Of a DNA stretch of 64,000 bases, positions 1 to 10,528 are shown in pieces. Each line of letters begins with the position of its first letter. Within the stretch, counting starts at the first letter, position 1. The notes under the pieces were generated by a model, which made no database searches, was not told the DNA's origin, and saw only the letters and a program-made list of their open reading frames with translations. Source of the stretch: Pratylenchus scribneri (Eukaryota; Nematoda; Chromadorea; Rhabditida; Pratylenchidae); the NCBI GenBank assembly GCA_030063045.1, contig JAQSEB010000058.1:248001-312000 (forward strand), read 5' to 3'. Both the position numbers and the translations under genes were made by a program.

Positions 1-2
1 AG

Positions 3-2813
3 TTGTATGCCGTACTTTTCCTGGTTGGCGTATGCGGCAATGTCAGTGTGATTACATTGATCCGACATTTGCACGCCAATACCAGCTATGATAATACAAT
101 GATTTATGTTCTCTTCCTTTGTTGCGTTGATTTAGCCTCAGTTGTGCCTTTGCCAATGGCCATCATGGATCAGGTTGGATTGATTGATTAGGAAGATTTG
201 GGATAGGGAAACTATTTTAATTATATTCTTTTAGCTATTAGGCTTCTGGATGTTCGGCACGGCTCTCTGTAAAGTATATCGAGCATTGGAGCATGTGGGA
301 CGTGCCCTGAGCACATTTGTGCTTGCAGCAATGTCATTCGGTTGGTTACTGTCGCTCACAAAGAATGGGTCCTGTATACCGTACTCTTTAAATTCCCACA
401 CTCAAATAATTCCCCATTCTCGATTTTGAGGACATATTATATAGGAACTGTCAGAGTGAATTTAAAAGATTTCTTACATTTTCTTAATTCCCAAAAGTTC
501 TATAAAATCCGCTATAATTTGTTCAAAAATATAAACAAATTTAGGATTAAATTTCCCAATTTTGAGGGGTTAAAAAATAATTCCCCATGGGGAATTAAAA
601 CCATTAATCCGATTTACAAAATTAATTCCATTCCTTCATTATTTGGCATTCAGATCGATTCCTTCGTGTCTGCTATCCGCACAAGAAGACCAGTCGTCGG
701 GTTGTGCTAATCCAATTGTTGGCACTAACAATGCTCACTTTTGTGCTGCTCTCCCCATTGTTGATCAAATCATCCAGTCGTGAAATTGTACTGAAGGAAG
801 TGTTGCTGGAGAATCCATATCGGCTTGCCCGGGTTCGAATATTCAAATGCATGGACCATTTGGAAGGCACACTTCTTTGTGAGTGCACGGATTTTGAATT
901 TGGAGATTATATGAATTTAAGCCAAAAAATATTATTTATAGTTACTAATATTTGGATTTATTTAATCACAAAGACGATAGTATTAGTCCTAATTTAGGGC
1001 TAAATTTGTTTGGATCGAGAGATGGGCTTAGATTCTCGCGATGGGCCTTCGCTGGGAGTCTAAATCCTACAGTGGCCTAATAAGAAAAAATATTGGGATT
1101 GATTGGTCTCTGGAGTTAAGCGAACATAAAGAATAGAACATTTTGTTGGGAAATGAACAGTTTTAAAAAAAGAGGCTTGGGACAAAATATGATGATTGAT
1201 ATGATATGAAGGCGGGACATTTGGGCAAAGTGAGGAATATGGTAGAGAAAATAGTTGGCATTGGCAGATAGATAGCTTATAGGTTATGAGAGAATTGTTT
1301 ACCATTCCAATTATTATTTTAACCATCTAAATTTATTGCTAATTTTGTCATATTTTTCAGCTGTGTTCATCACCTATATGTTTTTGATTGGCTTCTTCCT
1401 CCCAGTCCTTTTGATCACCGTTTTCTATGCCCTAATGATGCGCAGATTGTTCAAACGTTCCAGATCTATGTCAAGCTCAAAAGTATCCCAAAAATTAGAC
1501 TAATTTGTTTTAATAATATTCCAATAAAGTTGCCCGTAAATCGAATCGCCGGCTACACAATTGCCATCTCCGTTTTCTTCGTCATTTGTTGGAGTCCATA
1601 TTGGATAAGTATGCTCTATTTCAATTTTATCCATTGGGAAAATGAGGAGACCGAACGAAACAGTGAAGACATTTTCAGGTGAATATTCATTACGAATAAA
1701 TGATTCTAAAATATTTCCTCCCATTTCCGTAGTTCCGACAAGTTCATTTACATCATGTACGGCATCCATGCCCTGCCCTACGTGAATTCCGCATCAAATT
1801 GGCTTTTGTACGGCCTTTTGAACAGTCAATTGATGCGTCGTGCCAAATATCCGAATGAATCCACTTATTATGCGGGCGTTGGCGAAAATGGTTTCGGCCC
1901 GTATGGAGGCAGCATTCGATTGGGCAATCATCCATCCACAACACCCCCACAACCATCCACAATTCGATTTGGGTCGGGCAGTACCACAAATAATGCGGCA
2001 ATGAATGTTCATCAACACAGCAGTTTGGCGGTGATGAGTATGAATGGAGGGGGCAGATGCAGTTCAACTTTATCGGCTCCAGTTTTTGGAAAATGTAAGT
2101 AGAAAAATTAGAATTTTCAAAGCTAGGCAAATTTATTAAATGTTGTAGAAAAAAATAAATAGAAATTGGTCACTCAATTTATTGAAAAAGCCGAATAAAT
2201 TATATAAAAAGTATCTCATCTTTCCGGGTTCTTCGCAATGAAATATATTTAAGGCAAAAAACATTTTCCGGAATTATATATATTTTGGCAAAAGTACACA
2301 ATTTTCGAAATATTCTCAAATCCATATATCCAAAAAATATGAACCAATTAATTTATGGAATATACCATTTTGATTAGCCAAAACATAACTCTTCAAAATT
2401 ACATCAAATTAATTAAAAACGATTAAGTGATTTTAAAGTTAAGCGATGACAAAATTGACTGATCTCATATAATAAATTAAATAATAAATTCTCTAAATAA
2501 AGGTCGAAAAGCGGCAAGTGCCAATGGCCAAATTATCCACAGCGCCAACAAATGTCCGCCATCAATGATGAGTCCCAGCCCAAGTGCCCGTTCCATTTCC
2601 ACCGTTTCGGCGCCTCCTCGCACCCAAATGTTGAGTACAGCAACAAATAATAGTGCAACAATGTTATTGCTGAAGAACAGTGAATCGGACACGGAATTGA
2701 ATGTTGAGAGTGGCGGCAAACCGCCATTGAATGGATCATTGGGTGGTGGCAATTTTGTGGACAAGGAGGCCAGGCAAAGGCTGCTTGCATCGGACAATGA
2801 TATTTTGTTGTAA
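3..2813 (+). CDS. Rhodopsin-family peptide GPCR, 5' end cut off by the window
   Basis: Exons 3-173, 235-340, 654-878, 1361-1482, 1530-1678, 1733-2094 and 2503-2813 sum to 1446 nt in frame; the true start lies left of the window. The product is a seven-helix plasma-membrane receptor. TM1 carries GNVSVI and TM2 VDLASVVPLP. FGTALCKVY opens TM3 with the disulfide cysteine, followed by a DRF variant of the DRY motif (DRFLRVCYPHKK). TM5 is VFITYMFLIGFFLPVLLITV, TM6 holds FFVICWSPYW, and TM7 ends in NSASNWLLYG, a variant of NPxxY. The cytoplasmic tail is long and rich in Ser, Gly and Asn. The family is clear (class A, somatostatin/allatostatin-like peptide receptors); the ligand cannot be read from sequence. 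Introns 2 and 3 hold repeat copies. Confidence 0.88.
395..600 (+). repeat. Dispersed repeat R2, copy 1 (GPCR intron)
   Basis: A ~205-bp segment ends in a perfect 18-bp palindrome, AATTCCCCATGGGGAATT at 579-596. A second, diverged copy lies at 50640-50875 in a Trk intron. Both share the phrase CTCGATTTTGAGG near the left end and an AT-rich middle. Both are in the sense orientation of their host gene. Confidence 0.7.
970..1085 (+). repeat. Dispersed repeat R1, truncated copy (GPCR intron 3)
   Basis: This is the left third of the ~300-bp R1 family. It begins with AGTATTAGTCCTAATTTAGG and continues through the GGGCCTTCGCTGGGAGTCTAA segment before similarity is lost. It has the same orientation as the host gene. 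Confidence 0.65.
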
Positions 2814-3706
2814 AAATTGGAATTGATTGGATGAATATATGTCCGGGTCAACAAAAAATAGCCAAATTGGGAAAAAGCGCTAGAAAGTCCATAAAAATGT
2901 GTCTTATTTTGTCATTTTTATTATTATTCTTTATTCCTCTATTCATGTCCATATCCTATTTATATTTTTAAAATATTATTGAATATTTCTTTTCAATGTC
3001 ATCCTCTCTGCTGGTTTTTGTGTGCTATGAAATTAGCATAATTCCTTTTTTATTGTTATTTAATTTCTTCTTTTTATAATATTGTAATTAAAATTATAAA
3101 AATAAAAGTATTTAAATTAATATTATTATCTATAAAATTGACTTGGCCAATTTATGCCAAAAATATTGGCAATTTTCTGCTCTTCAAAATGATATATCAA
3201 TCATTAAAATTGTCCATTCCATTAAAAAATTACGGTAAGGAAATTTTGGGGGCACACTCAATTCTCAAAAGGAAAGAAAGGAAAATCTGTCACTCATCAA
3301 TTTCAATCAAAAGCGGTACCGTACTCTCTCTTCTTTTCCTTATACCGCAGGCAGAAAATGTTTTGGTGAGTAATTTTTAATTTCCCTCTATTCTAATTTT
3401 AATTCCCATTCATTTTTTATACATAACTTTGCTCAAATTGAGCCAATTTTAATGTTTTTAATATTATTTTAAAGGGAAGAAAATTCTTTATATTTAGATT
3501 TATTTTATACATTACACATTTAAATTTAGTAAATGATACGAAAATTATTCACAAAAAATATGAAGCAAATTTAACCCATTTTTAATTGATAATCTCATAA
3601 AATTTATTTCAACTATAAATAAATAAATCTGCCAAAAAGTTGCGGGAAAATATTGTTTAGTTTATCATCAAAAAAAGGTAAATTCATAAAATGTATTAAT
3701 ATAAAA
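2814..3706. other. Convergent intergenic stretch with one copy of an inverted repeat pair
   Basis: This gap lies between the 3' ends of the GPCR (+) and the ShKT gene (-). It is AT-rich with several AATAAA-like signals, and I see no exon. Bases 3240-3360 are a diverged reverse-complement copy of 11728-11840. Confidence 0.6.
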
Positions 3707-4507
3707 TTAACAAAGTCCACAGCTGCTTGGGCAAAAATGTGCCCTCATTTGTTGTGTGTAGAATCGATTTTGGCAGAAGCCATTCTTCGCCCAAAAAGGA
3801 CAACTGTTGGGACAAAATATTAGAAATATTAAATAATTAATAAATAAATTGGATTCAATTATCCACAAAATTATTGTATTATTGGAATAAATTAGCTAAT
3901 AATATACATACTTTTCATGGCCATCCACACAATCGCCTAATGGTGCCGGCAAAATGACAGGCCCTTCCGGTTGGACTGGTTGCGGTAATCGGATTTGGCC
4001 AACGGTGGTCGTCTTTGCCGTAGTCACTATGGGTTTTTGGGTAGTTTTTGGTGAATTTGCTTCCTCCAATAATTCAATTGGCAAAGATTCAAATGGAAGG
4101 AGTGAATGAATGGGTGGCCTGGTTGTGGTCAATGGAGGTGTTGGGGAACTCGAATGGGGATGATTGTGGTTGTGGCCACCTGGGGAATATTTTTGCATTT
4201 TCCTACTAAAATAATGCTTCTAACCTTCCATCATCATTTCCATCATATCCATTTCGTCCATTGTCCCATTTCGTATGCCCTCCAAAGTGTGCGGTGCATT
4301 TTTAATTGGCTCAATGCCATTTCCCAATGTTTCCGTCAAATTTGTGGCCACCGTCCCATTTGCCTTCAATTCTTCCTCAATTTTTTGTTCATCATTTAAT
4401 TTTGGGATTGGCAATTCATTTCGAATTCTTTGGCCAATTGCAAAAGTGGTCAAAAGGAAAAGGAAAATGGAAGAGGAGGAAAATTCCAACGAATCGTAGA
4501 GACTCAT
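3707..4507 (-). CDS. Secreted protein with C-terminal ShKT domain
   Basis: Exons 4225-4507, 3912-4179 and 3707-3803 join in frame to a 215-residue protein. A signal peptide is likely (hydrophobic IFLFLLTTFAIGQ at about residues 14-26). A Glu/Asn-rich stretch with possible N-glycosylation sites (NGT, NLT) follows, then a His/Pro/Thr-rich linker and one ShKT module. The module runs from GDCVDGHENC through WAKNGFC to FCPSSCGLC at the extreme C terminus. All six family cysteines and the conserved WA..G.C and SCG.C spacing are present. ShKT modules in nematodes occur in secreted, often cuticular or secretory-gland proteins. No enzymatic domain is seen, so the role is unknown. The acceptor of exon 2 was chosen because it is the only nearby AG that keeps frame. 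Confidence 0.85.
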
Positions 4508-5589
4508 TTTTGGGCAAATTGGAAGGAAAATTTACCGATTTATAGGAAAATTTTGTGCATAAAAATAAATTCGATTAATTTTAGATAAATAAATAATATT
4601 CCCATAAATATCCTCTGCCTTCATTTTTGGACACCGAAAATAGATAAAGCATCGGGGAATAGGATGGATCCTTCCCAAAAATAGATGGCCTCAAATTGTC
4701 ATCTATATTTGTTTGGAGAAATGAATCATTCAACAAAATAATTCCCCCACGAAATATTCTTCTCCTTTTTTATCTAGGCAATTATTTTTTTGGATTGGAT
4801 GGTTTTTTTAAATTAGTACTCTGGGATTTGGCCAATTTTATCCATAAATTCCATTATTTCACAGTTTAATTCACTCATTTCTTGAATGAACAATCAAACA
4901 TTTTCCCGACTATTAATAACCAATTCAATGATTGAAGAATTCTAGACTCGATTTGAAAATTATTACAGCGCAATGAGATTTATTCCAGAATAATATAATT
5001 GTAAATAATAATGGTTTAAATATATTGAGAATATTCAATTGATGTGTTTCTGTTTGATAATATTATTATTAATGTGGTGGGGCATATTCAAGAATGGAAA
5101 TTGGAAATTATCAAATAAAATTGTGAAGAATTTCATTTTAAAAATCAAATTTTATTTGAAATGTGTTTATTTTGCGGGTGCATTCTTTGCTGGGAAATTC
5201 TAATCTACTAATCTAAAATTTACGACCCTTTTTAGTGTATTTTTGAACCAAATTTTGAAATTGCCGAAAAATGAATTTTATATATTTTGAAATATAAAAT
5301 TGATTGATTTTTGCCTATTTGCAATGTTCATAAAAAGCTAACAGTCTGATTTTTTTATATATTTTATGTACGAAATTAATGCCTAAATTCTGTGTAAATT
5401 GGTAAAATAAATTCCCAGCAAAGAATATACCCTAAAGGGCAAGGGGGATTAAATCCGTTTTTAAGAGGGAGGGAAGTGAAAATGACCAAAAATTGGATAA
5501 ATGATAATTTCTTATTGATGAGTGGGGAAAAGATCAAATTTGCCATTTCCAATCCAAATCAGTTCCATTCATTCCAATTCCAAGGCCAC
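4508..5589. other. Intergenic AT-rich stretch; possible small inverted-repeat element
   Basis: No exon is seen. ATTCTTTGCTGGGAAATT near 5182 and its reverse complement near 5411-5428 bracket ~245 bp of AT-rich sequence, which resembles a short terminal-inverted-repeat element. This interval should also hold the promoter of the ShKT gene and the 3' end of the RRM gene. Confidence 0.45.
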
Positions 5590-7561
5590 TCAATTGTCCT
5601 CTTCATCTGCGGCCACATTGTTCAATTTGATGTGGGTGTGTTGTACCATATTGTCGGCCATTTCGTCGCTTTGATCCTCGCCGAAATTGTTGGAATCACG
5701 GCCGCCATTGACCACTCCATTCATTGGCATTGGCGAATTGGTGAAGCGTCCGGTGTTCCACGGAATTGGCTCCTCATTTCGGGTGTTTCCCATCGAGGCA
5801 TTTGTGCCTTTAAATCCGGTCGGCATAATGGCAGCGTGCAATTTCCTACGGGAAAATAATTAGAATATTAAAATTAAATGGAATTGGAGGGTAACTTACT
5901 TGGTGTGGCGCCCTCCGACTTTGAAGCCCTCCAATGCGTTTTGAGCCTTCCGCGCAGCTGCCTCAGAATCCAACTTTAAAAAATTAATTAGAAAATTTAA
6001 TTTTTTCCCCAATTTACCTGGAAAAATGCCATATCCGCTGAATTGCCAGGGAAAATTGGGTCGCCAATAATGTGGTGGCCGAATTCACGGGCATTGCCAG
6101 CCAGGAAATTGATCAAAGTGCGCAGCTTAAAATAATAAGAATTTATAATTTAAATTAAATTGAGAAATAATAAAATATTTATCTAAATGCCTAAGGGCCT
6201 TTCCTATTCATCCTACTGTACCGCTACTTTTTTCAAAAATCACCCTATCACCCCCTATCAATCAAATATTGCCTCAATCTGCCTTTTAAACCCACCCTTT
6301 TCTCCTCATGCTTTTTAACCGTTCAAATTTTTATCACATTTTCCTGCACAATTAATAAAAGAATAATTTAAAGTTAATCCGTCTTTAATCCCTATCCCCT
6401 TCATTGACCCAATTGAGGATTCCGGTGAAGGCCCAGCAATTGCCCCCAAACAGCTTTAGCCCTAGATTAGGATAATAAATTTATTTACCTCATCCTGGCC
6501 AATGTTGGCACCAACCAGGCCACTGACCACCAAAATTGGGCCATTCCCTGTCGACCATCCTTCTCCTCCTCCTCCACCTGCGGTCCAAACATTGCCGCCC
6601 CATGCTTCTCCTTCATTCCAATATCCAAAATGGCCTTCATTGCGGTTGTTGTGAATTTGGTCATTTTCCTCCTCCAATTCGTCCCATTTCTTCTCATTCT
6701 TCTGTTGCTCCTCTTCCTCCAATTCATCCCATTTCTTGTCCTGAACCACCACAGTTTGGCCCGAATATTCATTCCATCCAGAAATCCATCCATTCTGTTG
6801 CGACGATGTTGCTTTCGATGTTTTGGGCCATTCTTCCTTGATTGGCTCCCATTGACGAACTGTTGTTGTGTGTGTGGTCCATCCCGAATTCTGTTCGTTC
6901 CATTCTTCCATTCGAATTGCATTTGAATTTGTCCATCCATTCTGTTGCGTTTTGCCCCATTCCTCTTTGATTGGCTCAGAGTGGACTGACGCGGGTTTGG
7001 CCCATCCCGAATTCTCCTCGGTCCATTCTTCCATTCGTGTTGCGACCATTTTTGTTGTTGATTGATGAAATTCTTTAGAGGTAGAAGGTTTTTCGTTTGT
7101 GAGCTGAAAATGGGGAATGGTTTGAATGGGATTTGAATAAAATTGCGCGAAAATTGATATAAAAGAAGAAAAAATAATGAAAAGGAAAATAAAGCGACAT
7201 TGAAAGAAAGCAAAATTTGCTCATAAATTGACCTCAATTCGGTCATCCAAATTTTTAGCATTATTTAATGTTGAATTCATTGAACAATTTGGCAAAGATT
7301 CTGATGGATGGCTGATCACAATTTCAGGCACATTTTTCTCATCATTTTGCTGATTTTGCTCAACAATTTTATTGGCACAATTTTGTAAAATCATTTCTGC
7401 ATTTTTCTCTTCGCATTCTTTCAATTTTGCATTGGATTTGGCAAAACAAGCACAAAGATTTCGCCGAAGGCGGCCTGCCAAAATATTTGTTTGTTATTCG
7501 CCTTTATCGAATCCCAAAGTAGCCCAAATAATTGTCCCCAAAATTTGTTAGTACCCGGCAT
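5590..7561 (-). CDS. RRM protein with N-terminal Trp/Glu-rich repeats
   Basis: Exons 7555-7561, 7233-7474, 6489-7103, 6018-6125, 5900-5973 and 5590-5845 total 1302 nt, giving 433 residues. The 7-nt first exon (ATGCCGG) is needed to give an ATG, and its splice restores a Gly codon in frame. The N-terminal part is Cys/Glu/Asn-rich. Residues of about 100-230 contain imperfect repeats of the kind EEWTEENSGW / KKWDELEEE, then a Gly-rich stretch. The C-terminal half has an RRM-like fold: ILVVSGL (RNP2-like), about 45 residues, then MAFFQLDS (RNP1-like) and AARKAQNALEGFKVGGR. The tail is Asn/Glu-rich. An RNA-binding role is inferred; I do not recognise the family. Intron 3 (6126-6488) carries an R1 repeat in sense orientation. 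Confidence 0.78.
6172..6476 (-). repeat. Dispersed repeat R1, full-length copy (RRM-gene intron)
   Basis: Read on the minus strand this begins TATCCTAATCTAGGGCTAAA only about 12 nt after the intron donor. It continues through the conserved AGATTGAGGCAATATTTGAT block and GGTACAGTAGGATGAATAGG, and ends before the acceptor. It is sense to the host gene. Confidence 0.75.
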
Positions 7562-10528
7562 TGTAGATGGGAGAATTGTGTGAAGGGCGATGATGAGGTG
7601 GAGTGCAATTTTGGATGTTTTGTGCGCGAATATATTGAAGGAAAAATTGGTGAAATAATTTGGTTAATTTATGGCTGAATTAGCAATTTGTTATGCTTCG
7701 GATTAAAATTGGAAATAACAATAATTTGGGGAACAAAGGGGTCGATTTCAATTTGTTGTGTTTATTCGATGAAAAATTGGATAAATTTTAACTCAATTTT
7801 ACAAATTTTTGGATTTTTTCCTGTTATGTTTGGGACTTTTTGTTATATTTTAGTGCCTCTGTTTATATTTGGCCTACTCCCGCAATCGATAAGGCCTTAT
7901 TTTCATTCCTAGGCCAGCGCATGGAGACTCTATGGATGGAATGGAATGGACATTTTCTATGGCCATAAATATAGAAAGGAGCGTGCGGGAAAATGGAAAG
8001 ATGGATTCTACTTTAATTTGGTTCTTCCGTTGCCAAAGAGATGGAAATTTGGCGGATAATTAATTAGGAATGAAGTAAATGATTTAGAAATAAAAATTAA
8101 TTAGAAATAGTGCAAATTGGGCCAATTTTAAGAAGAAAATATCATAAAATTAAATGCCTTTTACGCAAAAAACTCAATAACAATCGAATCAAAGGGCAAA
8201 ATTTGGACAAATGTGAAATATATCTAGGCCACAAATAAAGGGAAAGTCATGAATTCTCCTAGAGGGAAATCATTGGAATTATCTTATCTAAAAGCTCAAA
8301 GGAACATTTTTTTTATCAGTGGCTTCAAAAATGTTGCCAACGAAGATTACACAATGTAGAAATTATTATATTTGCAAAGGAAGGCAGAATTGTGATATGA
8401 TAAGCCCAGAGAGGAAATTGGAAAATGTAGAAGATAAATTAATGAGAAAAATTGTTGCCTTTAGGAAAATCATATTGTCAAGAATATCCTTTAAAAAGGG
8501 CCTAGCAAAAGTAGCAAATTTGGCCAATTTAAATTAAATGTTTATTTTCCTTATTTTCCTAAATAAATGTTGCCAAATCAAAGGATTTTTTGTTGACGAG
8601 GAAAATATTTTTTATAGAGGGAGGAACGCTGAGGACTAATATTAAATGGGAGCAAGGAACATAGCGATGGGGAATGAAAAATAAACAGGAAAATGTGGAA
8701 AAAGTCGCAGCAGCTGAAAATATTGGGATGAACATGAACCCCGCAGCGGCTGATGAGAAGTCGAAGATCGGAAAATGGGACCCTCCGGGGAGCACAGCTG
8801 GACTTTTTATATGCGGGCGATGGGCCTTGCATTCAGGGGGAGAATAAAAACATTGGAATGGAAGGGAATTTGTTGGGAGGGGCGAAATACGCCCCAAAAC
8901 TGAGTTGTGTTCGCCCGACTTTGGCCTTTTCAAACACGCCTTTTCCCCGTTCCCTTGGCCTTTTTCTGTTGGCCAAATCTATGGTTCATTCTCCTCTTCT
9001 CTTTGATTATTAATTGTTGATCTTGATTTGCTTGCCTTTTTTTGCTCTTGGCCATATTTTCGACTTATGGCCTATTGTTTGGAGATTTAATCTATCCAAT
9101 TAGCCCATTCATTCATTGTTAATCCTCTTTTTTGGTATCATATTTTTGTATCCAAAATGCCGACAATTTGACCTTTCATTTCCCCATAATTTTTCCCAAA
9201 TGTATTCATTCCCCCAAGGCCACAAAGGCCAAACCCTCCTTTTGATCATTGTTGACATTTCTCCCACCTTCACATTTATTTGTATATTTCCCCATCCATT
9301 TTGTCCGATTAATGCGTTTATCTATGGCCCAAATCAACAAATCTGCGCACACTTTTTATTGGCCCTAATCGATGTCAACCTCCAATCGGAGCCTTTCCCA
9401 TCATTTTTATGCTCATCCTCCATCCGACGGAATGGCCATTCCAATGGGCCTTTTCGGTACCACCTTGTTGTAAATAATCCCCCACCACTTTTTATTTTTG
9501 GCTCCATTCTGCGACCTTTTCAATAATTCGACCCATCCACATATTTCTTTCTTTTAGGATTATTATACCGTAAAATGAAATCAAAGATTCACCCCCCCCC
9601 CCCTCCTCACACCAACACAATACCCCACTTTTTTGGAATTTTACTATTTTAGTGGGCAAAGAATATTTTTGTATGGGCCGAATGGAATTTGCATTGGTGG
9701 AACCCATAAAATGAACCCCTGAACCTCCGGAACATTCCACCATTTGAGCCATTTCCCCGATTCCATTGTCAGTGACACCTTTCTTTCCCATTTATGCAAA
9801 TTAGGGGGTGGGGGATGGATCTTAATTCTTCTTCTTTGATATTTGTGAAAAATGTACATTTATTTAAAGGATGGAATATGGAAATAAATAATGGAATGGA
9901 ATGTTTGAAAATTGGTAAACAAATATGTTTATCGTTTGCAAAATTTTGTGTTGAAATATGTCATTGTCATTGGAATTGGACAACATTTTAAATTTTGGTT
10001 GGAAAAAATGTAATTAAAATGTAGAATAAATTTGAGCTCATCTAATCTAAATGCATAAATTTGTATAATTTTTATATATTATCAGAATACAAATATTATA
10101 ATTTAAATATATCCATATCAAACCATTGGTACCAATTTTTTTTATAAATTATTTACTATTTTTGAACACAAATCCAATGAAAGAAGGGAGGAATAGAATG
10201 GCCAAGGAAAGACGGATCATTTTTCATTTTTTCTACTTTTAATTGGCCTTTGTTTGGGCCACATTCTATATCATTCACTTGCCGAGAACTAAGGCCACTT
10301 CAATTTCATATGGAAAGATTTATTATATATCTACGATTAGTTCGATATTTGATTATGTCCAAACTTTTTTTTATTTGACAATTTGAATTGGATGATTCAC
10401 GGAAAACCATTGAAATAAGCTTCCATCGAATGGCAATCAATTTCAATTAATTAATTGGCTGATAAATTTGTTTTCCTTTGCTATTAATTTTGTGCATTTT
10501 ATATAAAATTTCCATTAAATTAGCCAAA
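7562..10528. other. 3-kb gene-free stretch
   Basis: I find no credible exon on either strand. The open frames here lack protein-like composition, family motifs and splice partners. It contains a C-tract at 9592-9603 and AT-rich blocks. It separates a leftward gene (RRM protein) from a rightward one (DEG/ENaC), so promoters for both are expected here. Confidence 0.5.

Noticed and set aside
6485..7261. 258-codon open frame on the minus strand in another phase
   Set aside because: Shadow of the repeat-rich RRM-gene exon; it would exclude the in-frame exon chain.
9116..9526. 136-codon open frame on the + strand
   Set aside because: No family motif, no splice partners, composition like the surrounding intergenic DNA.
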